Assembly (NCBI RefSeq): GCF_001625215.2 | Contig: NC_030386.2 | Span: 23,654,545 to 23,718,544, forward strand | DNA length: 64,000 nt | Direction of reading: 5' to 3' | Source: Daucus carota subsp. sativus | Taxonomy: Eukaryota > Streptophyta > Magnoliopsida > Apiales > Apiaceae | Shown: positions 47,076-58,000 of the stretch, piece by piece | How the letters are laid out: every line of letters begins with the position of its first letter | Position numbering within the stretch: position 1 is the first letter of the stretch | Notes under the pieces: model-generated | The model's input: the letters and a program-made list of their open reading frames with translations, nothing else | Told to the model about the DNA's origin: nothing | Database searches by the model: none | Position numbers and translations under genes: made by a program

Positions 47076-48230
47076 CTAATCAGAATTGGATGGCTTAGGG
47101 TGTTTAGGGTGGGGGTTGAAAAGATTTTTCACACCAGCACTTGGCTTGTAATATTGTGCAAATATTTTGTTTATTTTTTTATCTTTCCGAGGACCAGCTT
47201 CTTTATTCATGACTGGTGGTGTGTCGTCGTTCTTTGATTCCACCCTAACACATGCCTGCATTTTGAAAAGTTCAGAAATCAATCAATGAAAGATATCCAT
47301 ATCAATTTCTTCTAATTTAACCATCAAATTCCAGAGGCTTATATCTGTATTATCCATATCAACCGTAAATCTCTACTACAAATTAAACAAGTTATGTCTT
47401 AAGTTTGATTCCAGTACTTAAATACATACATTGACCTAATTACTCTGTTTTCTCAGACTTTAGCTGTAAACCCAGCAGGCCAGCACAAACTAATGCGAAC
47501 ATACAAATATACGGGAAATTTTTGTTTGATGTAAATTACCTCTCCGTTGCAAATATAATCATATTGTGCTTCTGTCTTGTTGGTTTCTTTCATTTCTCCT
47601 TTTTTCTTACCTGCATTTGTTGAATTATTCGTGTTATGATAATGAAATGATAGATGATGCATGCATAAATGTTACTTAATTAGCATTGCAATTTCATAGA
47701 ATGGAATGCATGCATGTTCAAAATTGACACATCCACACAATATTCAAAGGGATGGACGGATGATAATAATATATTGATTTTTCTAGTGTGTGTCATGGAC
47801 AAAAACTGACAACCATTTTTTGATTAGGGGAAGAATAATAAGAAGACAAACCGCCATTCTTGACGCTGCCTTCAACAGGACGCATAAAATCTCTGAAACT
47901 AGGCGATTTCATGAACATTGGACCGTCATAATCGGTATTCTTTTCTGATTCTTCATCCAACTGTTGGTAGATGTTATTAACATATGTGTTCTTCTCCTCA
48001 TCATCCTTCTTTGAGCTAACGACGTCCTTTTTAGGCAAGGATGAGCTAACGACCTCTTTTGGCAACGATGAGTTATTTTTTTGGCCTTGGACAGGAATAA
48101 TTTTTGAATTATCATGATCGTTACGATCAACCATCATGCGCGTATAGGTGGAGGGATCTTGCAACTCGCTGGTGGTTCTGTGAAAGGCTCCGCAGGATGC
48201 CACATTCAACCTTGACATTCCCACACCCAT
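47076..48230 (-). CDS. Unrecognised plant protein, 209 residues
   Basis: Exons 48230-47852, 47610-47540 and 47255-47076 close in phases 1 and 0. I do not recognise the family. The N-terminus MGVGMSRLNVASCGAFHR has Gly2 and Ser6, which fits the N-myristoylation pattern, and a Cys at 13 that could be acylated; this is inference. The middle is hydrophilic and repetitive, with SSLPKEVVSSSLPKKDVVSS as a doubled unit. MFMKSPSFRDFMRP (about 109-122) looks like a conserved linear motif. The second exon is Lys/Glu-rich, and the C-terminus ends KHPKPSNSD. There is no membrane segment and no catalytic motif. Exon 3 is the least certain; it is included because phase, acceptor and stop fit. A MITE remnant lies in intron 1. 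Confidence 0.65.
47779..47840. mobile_element. Fragment of the Mutator-like MITE family
   Basis: TTTTTCTAGTGTGTGTCATGG followed by 'actgacaaccattttttgatta' matches one end of the 9045 and 51394 elements. The other end is missing. It lies in intron 1 of the unrecognised gene, about 10 bp from the exon 1 donor. Confidence 0.6.
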
Positions 48231-48573
48231 CTTGGCGGAGGAGATGGTGTCTGGGAAATGGTATTGTGGAAGAGAAGATTTTATGTAATTGGTGAAGAAA
48301 AAGAAATTAAAATTAAAGGGAGTGCATAAAAATAATGAGAGGAATTTAGTGGCAACAAGGAGTCATATGGGGGGATATTGGTCAGGGAAGTTTTGCCACT
48401 GTAGTTTCACCATTTGACAGGTATTTGTATAGTTTGTCCCCGACAATGTTGCTGGAGAAAACCGTGATTTTTGTAAGTTTAGCTGTTTAGGGGTTGAAAC
48501 CAATTTTTTTTATAATCCTAGTGATATAGTTGTCTTTTTCAGTGTTGTGAGAGCGACTAACAATCATCAATCA
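48231..48573. other. Upstream flank of the unrecognised gene
   Basis: Presumed promoter and 5' UTR; no specific site recognised. The Helitron starts at its far end. Confidence 0.4.
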
Positions 48574-49558
48574 TCAGTACAGTTATACAAAGGAGAAGCA
48601 TGGCCGTGTAAGTGGCGCCATTCACATCGCTCCGTTCTAATTTTTTAATTTTTTAGAATTTTTGGATGAAAAATATCAAAAATTAGAACTACCTTTTTTA
48701 GTTTCGGATATATTAGAAGTAAGTTTCAGAATCTGATTTTGTTTCAGATTATTTATATTATTTATGGAATATAGTAACTTGAAAGTTTTAATCTGTTTTT
48801 GTTTCTAAAGGAGAATCGAGGAGCGTGTAGGTGGCGCTCTCACATCGCTACGTTCTATTTTTCTAATTTCCTGGAATTTTTGGATGAAAAATATCAAAAA
48901 TCAGAATTATTTTTCTTAGTTTCGGATATATTAGAAGCAAGTTTCAGAATCTGATTTTGTTTCAGATTATTTATATTATTTATGGAATATAGTAGCTTGA
49001 AAGTTTTAATCTGATTTTGTTTCTAAAGGAGAATCGAGGGGCGTGTAGGTGGCGCCTCTCACATCGCTTCGTTCTATTTTTCTAATTTTTTAATTTCCTG
49101 AAATTTTCGGATGAAAAATATCAAGATTAGAACTACCTTTTTTAGTTTCAGATATATTACAAGTAAGGGTAGTTATAGACCGCTATATCACGGATTTAAG
49201 TTAGATGTTTTTTGCACAATCAATCCAAAAAATTGGAGGAAAAAAAACATAAATAAAATTAAAATCCGTCGTGTTTTGAAATGTTAATTATGTGTAGAAA
49301 TTTATTTTCATTTTTCACCATGAATTATAGTCCAATTTTGCAATTTTATATATTAGTATTGGTATTACATCAAGATTTTTATAATATAAAATTTATTTTA
49401 TCCTACAAATATTAATTTTTAATTATTAAAATACCTTTTATAAACAGCCACAAAATTATTGCATTCTAAAAATATTAATATTGAGTCGCTTGTCAAAAAA
49501 AATATTGAATCATTAATATAATTTTTATAAGCCCCGCAACGCGCGGCTTCTCAACTAG
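48574..49558 (+). mobile_element. Helitron, non-autonomous, with three tandem 5' segments (copy 2)
   Basis: Begins TCAGTACAGTTATACAAAGG after an A and ends with the hairpin GCAACGCGCGGC region, then TTCTCAACTAG before T. Its first about 600 bp are three head-to-tail copies of the element 5' region: AAAGGAGAA(G/T)CGAGG-type starts lie at about 48586, 48807 and 49025 (period about 219). Each continues with 'cgtgtaggtggcgcctctcacatcgct'. The third copy runs on into the shared 3' part. No coding capacity. Confidence 0.85.
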
Positions 49559-49670
49559 TTATTACTGTGTTTTAATTACATGAAAGGTTTTATTGATTGA
49601 GCTTTTATATACCGATTTTCTAGTGGCACACACTAACGATAACTTTTTAGTTAGGTGTTAGAGTATCTCC

Positions 49671-50024
49671 AAGCTCCAATCATAAAAAGCCTTTAGCTAA
49701 AAGCTTAGTTGGCGTGTCATTAATAAAAATTATAGCTAATCTCTTCAAAAACTGACACTCCAATCACATCAATCTCTAATCTATAATTATATAGCCAACT
49801 TCCTATATATGATTATATTTGTCGATCTTCTGCAGGTCTGTAAAAAATCGGTAGAAAGATTACACATTATCTGTTACTATATTAAACTGATATACTCTAT
49901 TTCTAACAATCTAAATATTAATAACATACTATTTTTAAATTATAACCAACCAAAACAAATTTTACATATTATCTTACAGGTTCAATTTAGCCTATAATTA
50001 TAATCAACACCATTGGAGATACTC
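49671..50024. mobile_element. Tourist-like (PIF/Harbinger) MITE, 354 bp
   Basis: Flanked by TTA on both sides (49668-49670 and 50025-50027). Ends GAGTATCTCCAAGCTCC and complement GAGTATCTCCAATGG are inverted repeats. The TTA duplication and the TIR are typical of Tourist elements. Confidence 0.85.
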
Positions 50025-50027
50025 TTA

Positions 50028-51085
50028 ATTTTTATTAGTTCTAATTTTATTAAATAATATTCTCTATATCTCATTTAATTGTACACGTTATTTTTGACAT
50101 GTTTTTAAATCTCTTTTAAAATATTACAGAACTATACTTTATAGGAGCTCTCGAAATGCGTGAATAAATTTTATCCTCCTCACTCCCCAAATTTTTAAAA
50201 TTGTTTCTATCTTTTCTAAACGGATAAAAAACGAAATTTCTTCTTTAAAAGAAAAGCTGTGATTCGATGATTCCAAACAAACACAATTTTGTCAAATTTC
50301 TTGTCACGCTTTCCTAATTTTTCAAAAACGAGTTAAAGAAAAATAAAAAAACGTTTTTATTAAAGAAAAGTTCAGCTTCTCCTGGGCAGGCACAATATTT
50401 TGTTGAAAACTCTGTCGAGTGCCAAGTGCCTGCAGTTAGTCATTTGACTCGCTTTCTAGATAAAACCATCTTTTCCCATTATCATGACCGAGTACAGTTA
50501 CAGTATGACTGAGCTCTATTGTTTAGACTGACCCCCTCCATGGGTTACAGATGCACGTGAATGGTGATGACCGGTTTTTTCAGACATAAATACACGCCCT
50601 CACGAACTTATAAATTGATAACTTAAAAAAGAGGGGAATAATCACCCTAATATATCCCATGATTTAAGTGCTATGAATTATGTCAACAACTTGAAAATGA
50701 AATTGAAACCAACTGTTGAACCATTGTTAATTTAGTTGATTTTTCTTCTGTATCACCAAAATGTGTCGCAACACGTATCTCTGTATATAAGTTGGGTCGT
50801 ATAATTTTTTTTTTGACGAACAATATGAATTTTATTAATGCGATAAATCGCTACTCAGAACGTTCTTAACACCAAATAGTCACTAAAACAGCTAAAGACT
50901 GATTTAGTTCGTAAATTACAAATTCCATCATATCTTGCTAGAAGACAGCAACTATCACACATCAGTATTACACACAGTAACTACTCACACTGGGAACAAA
51001 ACAAAAAGAAATTTGATTGAAGAAAGTATTACAGTAGATCAATCTTGACCAGAAACAAGCAAGCCTAATAGTAAACACTGTAAAT
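50028..51085. other. Intergenic
   Basis: Includes a short poly-T followed by GACGAACAATATGAATTTTA at about 50809, which could be the minus-strand poly-A end of a retroelement or a 3' UTR. This cannot be decided. Otherwise nothing recognised. Confidence 0.35.
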
Positions 51086-52119
51086 TCATAGAAATGTCTC
51101 CTCATCGTTGCTAGAACATAACGGGGATGGCAAAGGAGAAGATTCCACTTCAGTAGCGTTATTTATACTCATCATCTCCACACCTTCTGCTACATCCATC
51201 TTCTTCGTATTCTCCCTCGTATTTTTCACCCTACCGTTTCTTTTTCTCTGATATACGCGATACGCGACCCAGTTATCGAAATCCTACACCACAAGAATTT
51301 CGATTTTCAATCAGAATTTTTTATCTTTTTTTTTTCTAAAGATTTTACTATAGATCATAGAAGGAATTGGCGAGTATATATTTATTTATTTAACGGTTTG
51401 TCTGGTGTGTGTCATGGACGCATGCTAAGAATTAAATTCTATTCCTCTAGCTCATTTTGATTGATGTGATTATTATATATGCAGCGAGATTCACTGTTAT
51501 TAAAAAATAAGAACCAATCAAAATGAATTGAATATAGTATGTGTTCATGGAAACATCATAGAAAAACCGTTTATTTAATACCTCGAATTGAGAAGGCAGA
51601 AGGCGGTACTCTTGCATGCACCAAGAAGTCTTTTGCTTTTCTTCGTACAGAACAAATAATTTCTTCGTTCCAACAACAATACTCCTCCTATGAGCCACAT
51701 CAACACTGATAGCTCTCTCTTTCCCCGCTTGCTTCCAGTAACTCGACTCGTTGCTTATATAATTTATTCTGCTCCTGCATGTCTTCGAATAATCCCAGCT
51801 TCTCTTGCAGAAATAATATCTCCTCTGCTCCACATCACCTGCACAAATATAAGTAGCTTATCAGAACCAAACTTTTCAAAATTCCAAAAACATGTGTATT
51901 TTAATTTGTAAATATTAATTAATTTGTACCTGGCAAATGAGAGGGGTGGGATTGAAAAATCTCATCGATTTGAGGAATGAAGGCTGCAGGTAAAGGCAGA
52001 GATTGAGCTTTGGGCATCAAGTAGTAAAGAATGAGCTCTTCATCAGTGGGACGGAACCTGAATCCAACGGGGAGTTGCAGCTCTTCTCCATTTCTGCCCA
52101 CTATACAGTTCTTCTCCAT
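51086..52119 (-). CDS. Short NAC-domain transcription factor
   Basis: Exons 52119-51930, 51838-51582 and 51283-51086 close in phases 1 and 0, giving 214 residues. NAC factors are plant-specific nuclear DNA-binding proteins. Subdomain A is VGFRFRPTDEELILYYLMPK (about 18-37). Then IPQIDEIFQSHPSHLPG, RRYYFCKRSWD, YWKQAGKERAI (C), GTKKLFVLYEEKQKTSWCMQEYRL (D) and DFDNWVAYRVYQRKR (E, to about 165). Only about 50 residues follow, Ser/Pro/Glu-rich, so the activation region is short. The first intron falls after subdomain B and the second before E. The DNA-binding part is divergent and the IDPW Leu-rich B motif is weak. The exact clade is not resolved. The second intron carries a MITE, and a GA microsatellite lies upstream. 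Confidence 0.85.
51394..51569. mobile_element. Mutator-like MITE, 176 bp, in NAC intron 2
   Basis: Exact 9-bp target duplication TTTATTTAA (51385-51393 and 51570-51578). Ends CGGTTTGTCTGGTGTGTGTC and complement CGGTTTTTCTATGATGTTTC. Its right target copy ends only a few bases from the exon 2 donor at 51581. Confidence 0.85.
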
Positions 52120-52305
52120 CAAAATAATAATTGATGGCACCTTTCAGCTTGGTCTTTGGCTTTTCAAGTTTGTTTTTCTTCAGATATTATTTATTTTCTT
52201 CAGATTAGAGCCTGTGTATCTGTCCTGCCATTTGATATATGAACTTTCATACAGCTGTTTCGTTCACTTTGTTGTTGGAATCTGTGTAACATGTATGGTC
52301 ACAGT

Positions 52306-52365
52306 CTGTGAGAGAGAGAGAGATTGGGAGAGAGATTGTGTTGGAGAGTTGTGAGGAGAAAGAGA

Positions 52366-52401
<36 letters not shown>

Positions 52402-52420
52402 GTTGGAGAGATTGTGAGGA
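52306..52420. repeat. GA microsatellite upstream of the NAC gene
   Basis: Interrupted (GA)n with two copies of GAGATTGTGTTGGAGAG. It lies about 190-300 bp upstream of the NAC ATG and probably falls in its leader or core promoter. Confidence 0.85.
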
Positions 52421-53127
52421 GAGAAAGGAGTATATATATGTATGGAGTTTTGGGAGTACATGGAGTGAAGCAGGAAAGGAAGTGGAAAAAGCTGCACTTG
52501 GTTTTGGTTTGACTCGAGAATTTCTTGTGTGTTTTGTTGGATTCTTTGGAGTAGTAATAGTAGAACGTGTGTAGGCGGTCAACTAGCATGTGGTCCAATT
52601 ATACGTATTCAACTCTAGTTGCGTCACGTGTGTGCAAGTTAACTCGATCATACGTCTATTAAACGCGTTTTATTTCTACTAGTAGGAACTAATTAGTGAT
52701 TGTTTTTTTATCACGTTTCATTAGAGCAGTCAATATGTTTAAGTGGAGTTAATTAGTGTTTAAGACACGTTTTATTAGAACATTCATTCCCCTAAATAAC
52801 AATCAGCTTCGCTGTCGGAGTAAGTCATTAAACTGATCAAATTACGCAAAATAGGTACAATAACACGTGTGGTGTGTCATAATTTTTTTTAATTATTATT
52901 CAATCACTATTCATAAATATTTGAATTCATATTAATTTATTATTTAATTTATCAAAACACATTTTCCCTCGCCTACTTCTCATTTATTTACAAATGGATT
53001 GAACACCAAAAATTAAAAAAAATATAAAATAGCAAAATAGAAAAGAAAAATGGGAAACTGATCAGATCATTAATATTTATTATAGTGAATATAATGGTAG
53101 GAGTGACTGTTTTTACTATTCTAATAA
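52421..53127. other. Intergenic, nothing recognised
   Basis: Possible distal promoter of the NAC gene, then AT-rich DNA up to the Helitron end. No gene supported. Confidence 0.4.
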
Positions 53128-54471
53128 CTAGTTCAGAAACCACGCGTTGCGGCGGTCTATTTAAAAATTATATTAATGATTCAATATTAATATTTATAAA
53201 ATGTAATAATTTTTTGGTTGTTTTTAAAAAGTATATTAATAATTAAAAATTAATATTTGTAGGATAAAATAAATTTTATATTATAAAAATCTTGATGTAA
53301 TACCGATACTAATGTATAAAATTGCAAAATTGGACTATAATTTATGTTGAAAAAATGAAAATAAATTTCTACACATAATAAACAATTTAAAACACGACGA
53401 ATCTTAATTTTATTTGTGTGTTTTTTTTTTAAATAATCATGTTTTTGCATTGTCGCCTTCCTACAATTTTTTTGAATTGATTGTGCACAAAAACATCTAA
53501 CTTAAATCCGTGAGATAGCGGAATATAACTACCCTTACTTGTAATAACCTTTATTTTTCAATATTGTATGAACAGTCTTCACTTAAAAGTTGCTTGAGCG
53601 GAGCAAACAGATAATGCATGAATAATATTTTCCTGTGTACAAAATAAATCATGTAAAAATTAACAACAAACATGTCCGATAAACAAAACAAATATTATAA
53701 AAGAATAACCAACAAACATACATCACTAATAGTTAATTTATTGATATCATCCATCAATATCATGTTAAGACTATATTCTTCTCCCGTATTTCGATTTGTC
53801 GACTCTCACGTAACAGTCTATAACTACCTTTTCTTGCAACAACCTTTATTTTTTTTTTAATACCGCATAAACAACCTTCACTTATCGTTGCAGAAGCACG
53901 GCACCATCGAGTTAGAAATCGAGCAAGAGAACTATCACCAGAGAAGGTAGAGTTGTGGTATTGAGAGAGAATAGGTTGTGTTTAGATGATCCAAACCCTA
54001 CAACCTATAGGGGTATTTATAGGTGCAGAGAGACTTGTGTGTTAATCTTTCCCATAATTAAATAATATGAAACAAAATCAGATTAAAACTTTCAAGCTGC
54101 TATATTCCATAAATAATCTGAAACAAAATCAGATTCTGAAACTTGCTTTTAATATATCCGAAACTAAAAAAGTAGTTCTAATTTTTGATATTTTTGATGT
54201 GAGAGACGCCACCTACACGCTCCTCGCTTCTCCTTTATATAGAAACAAAATTAGATTAAAATTTTCAAGTTACTATATTCCATAAATAATCTGAAACAAA
54301 ATCAGATTCTGAAACTTGCTTCTAATATACCCAAAACTAAAAAAGGTAATTCTAATTTTTGATATTTTTTATCCAAAAATTTCAGAAAATTAGAAAAATA
54401 GAACGGAGCAATGTGAGAGGCGCCAGCGCCACCTACGCGCCTCTCGCTTCTCCTTTATATAAGTATATTGA
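53128..54471 (-). mobile_element. Helitron, non-autonomous, reverse strand (copy 3)
   Basis: On the minus strand it starts TCAATATACTTATATAAAGG (from 54471, preceded by A) and ends with hairpin GCCGCAACGCGTGGT, then TTCTGAACTAG before T. Two head-to-tail copies of the 5' region are present (about 54471-54240 and 54235-54060). It retains the empty site of the hAT-like insertion seen in copy 1. No coding capacity. Confidence 0.83.
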
Positions 54472-55077
54472 TTTTTTAAATATAAAAAAATTGAAAATGG
54501 AAAAAAATATGATAACAAAGTATCACCAATAAAATTTAATTTTTAAAGACATAACACCTCTTCATGCAATTGGAACACAGATTTATCATATTCTTCTTCC
54601 CTTCTTTATGAAGGGTGGTATTGGAGCTTGAATTTTTCATAGTAGCAATTTTTCTTCAAACAATATGCATAGCTTGAATTTTGTTGTTTTTAACTTCTAG
54701 TGTTGACTTTGTACAAGAATCTGCTACAAGACCACAGAAGTTCCCGAACCAAAATCTCAGAAGGAATACTAAATGCATATATAAGCAAGCCTAATTACCA
54801 TAACTGAAAGAGGAACACATCAGGAAACAATTAATTACAACATTTTTTCCACAAGGCAATGTAAAATGGGACATGAAGACGGCAACTTTCAGAATATAAA
54901 ACATTCTTCCTAGAACACAATGGCAAATCAACATTCAACACTTCTTGCAAACAAGACCCAAACAATGGCAAGACAACAATTTTCAACTCCAACGCCATAA
55001 TCATACCTTAAACAATCAGCTTGCATACCATCAAACCTGTTCAACACCAGAATAACCTATTTGTCTATCATATTATA
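54472..55077. other. 3' flank of the DHHC gene
   Basis: Expected to hold the 3' UTR of the gene ending at 55078. Nothing else recognised. Confidence 0.45.
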
Positions 55078-58000
55078 CTACTTTGGTTGTGCTTGCTGGG
55101 AGGTTGTCAAGTTGCTACTACTGCTCCCTCCCGTTCGGTTTGCTTCTCCAACTCTAGATGATAATGCAAGAACCTCAGGCGACATTTCCCAGTTTCCACT
55201 TTTTCTTCCCCAACTTGAGCGCCTGGGATGATGTATTCCAACACGGTCACCCTCCTCCACAGTAGTCCTGATCTCCGGTGACATCTGACCCAATCCACCA
55301 TCCTTGTTCACACTATCAGTGTAAGGATGTTGCCCTTCACGATGATCTAGAGCATCACCAACATCACCCCATACGGCTTTCCTGCCCATTTCAATGTCAT
55401 CCACAGCCTTGCCCATGTTTGGGCTAACAAATCCACCGCCTACAGATCGAGGTGGTAACCCAGGTTCCCTAGGCACCTCAGCCCTAAAATTGTTCTTAGA
55501 CGGAGGGATACTATTGTAAAAGATCTCCGCAAAGTTTTGCATCACTCCTTTGTTATAGGGGTTGGCTCGGCGATCATAACGATATCGAAAATTCTCATAA
55601 GTTGTCTGCAAAACCAAAAGTAGATGGATTAAAGAAAAATACATTGCAACATTTCCTTTTGAACAGATACACAAATCATGGACAAATTATTGCATGCTCT
55701 ACCCAAGGAAGATCACATGTTACCTGATTTGTACTTATGAGATACAAATGGAAGGCAGTAAGGCCACCAACGAACCAAACTGCAATGAATGTATAAACTA
55801 TTAAACAAATTGATGCGGGAGTTTTGATCATTGCTTTCCATATCGTTGTGTCCTCGGAGTTCATGATCCTTTTGATGTAGACCCAGCATAAAACATGGAC
55901 ATATGCACAAAGAAGAGTTGTCGAAGACACAAACATAAAGAAGAACCGATAATTCCGCTGCAGCAGAAGCATCAAAAAGTTCTAATTAATACTCCAACGT
56001 AATAGACAAGTTGTGATCATAAGTAGTATAGGCTGGAAATTTTGGAAAGTCGCCATATTAAAAGCCATAGTCATGCACCTGGCAGGTTACATTTATATAA
56101 ATCTATCCTGCATTACAACTTTCGATTATATGCACAGAAAAGGAAAAATATATAATTCAACTACTATGACTAAATTTCCGAAATGCATTGAAAAGAAACA
56201 AACACAAAGGACAATTACTAGGCTTTGTTGAAAGGTAGCTCACTGTTCTAATCTATCATTCTCATACAAATGTACCTCATGTAACAACATTTTACAATCA
56301 AATATTGCCAATCCAATTCACAGAAAATGCTTTTCAGGGCGGTCTCAAGATGAGTAGGATAAAAACCCAGCCAAGATTTGTACTTAAATTTAACTCAGCT
56401 AAGTTTAGCTGTGTATCCCTTATTTACGAGCGAGGGTACACAATACATAACTAAACATGGTTAGAGTACTGGAAAGCTGAGGTACGAGTACAGCCTTGCA
56501 GTGCAAAAGATGACAGTATATATGTGTATTATAAGAGGACCAGTATAACAAAGCAAAGTGCACCATAAAAACAAGTACAACACTACAGCTATATTTGTGA
56601 AGAAATAGAAGACAACCCCCAGCATACAGTTACTTTTAGGTTGACAGTTTTCATTCCCATCCAATCACTCAAGCAATTAATACAGGTTTCGGGAAAAAAT
56701 CACTGCCACTATAGAATAAATTCCAGGGTTCAAATGCAATCCTAGAAGGGTAATGCAACAGTTTAATCAGGCTTACACTAGATTATAATGAGACAATAAC
56801 TTACTTAAAGATAAATAATATAGCACAAAATGCAGTCAGCTCTAGGGACCCTGTAAAATTAAAAAGACAACAGTCGTCCCAAGAAAGTAAAGGCAGGTGC
56901 TTCTTTTAAGGGCGAGACAACTATTTGTTAACTGAACCAACGGTGAGATAGCAGACATCAGTACTTTAGACACATATTTTTTATGTTTTTTGTCCAACAT
57001 ACAACTATTATAAAAGGTGTTAAAACCTGTAGAGTCTTTACTATTACGACAATTTCTATCAATGATACCATTCACTCGTTTAAAATTCAGAACAAAGTCA
57101 AAAAATCACAATATAAAGACCATATGCCACTGACAGTATAATATTTACAGAAGTTACATCTCACCAGTCCTATACACTGCCCAACCCAAGGGCAGTGGTG
57201 GTCAAATCGCTCAACGCAATTGTTGCAAATAGAACAATGTGAGCAGCGGGGAGGCCTATAAAGCATGCAGGTATCACAATACTTGACCTTCACAGTAATA
57301 CCATTAACTTCTACTTCCTTGATCCGCGGTAGACGTAACTGTGGGGTTTGAGCACCACCTTCTGCACTCCCATCATAGCCTTCTGGTTCTGGGGGGTGGG
57401 CATTGCGAGGAATGATACCAGGATCTCTTCCAGATGTTAGCAGGAGAAGACCTAAAACCTGAAATCCGAAAGATAATTCAGCAAGGAAATCATAAAGAAT
57501 CCTTAAATGACCGGAAAATCCTACTAAAGGTGGGTCTATAGCAAGTTTGTACATAGACTGATATATTACATATAACATACATTCTTCCACTAGTGGCGGA
57601 CATTTAAGAAATGTAGGATTTGTGTGATAAGAAACTATAACAAAAATTGAGGTGAGATTGATGTAAAAAAATAAAAGAAGAAAAAGGTCTTCAACTCGTG
57701 CGTTGATTTGTGCTTTACATGCAAAGTTGATGGGATTTGAAAACCTAATTATAGTGCATAGTAAACAATTGCACAAATCAAGGCACGAGTTGAAGACTAT
57801 CTTTGTTTCTCCTTTTACATCAATTTTATCTCTATTTCTTGTTCTTTTCCTCATAAAGATAGGTTATCAAAATTAAAGATAGTGTCTGACATGAAAAGTT
57901 CATTTTCTAGACGGTGCGCTATCCGAACTAAAGACAAGGCCTGTTCGGAGCCTTGGTGACACTCTAATGGGCCCGTGGCGTATTGAGTAGAGCCGGGGTA

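Noticed and set aside
52247-52598. Several overlapping Ser/Leu-rich and Arg/Glu-rich frames
   Set aside because: Translations of the GA microsatellite.
57087-57854. A long open frame covering the DHHC zinc domain plus upstream sequence
   Set aside because: Only 57165-57458 is coding; the remainder is intron read through. A clear acceptor at 57459-57460 and family conservation define the exon.
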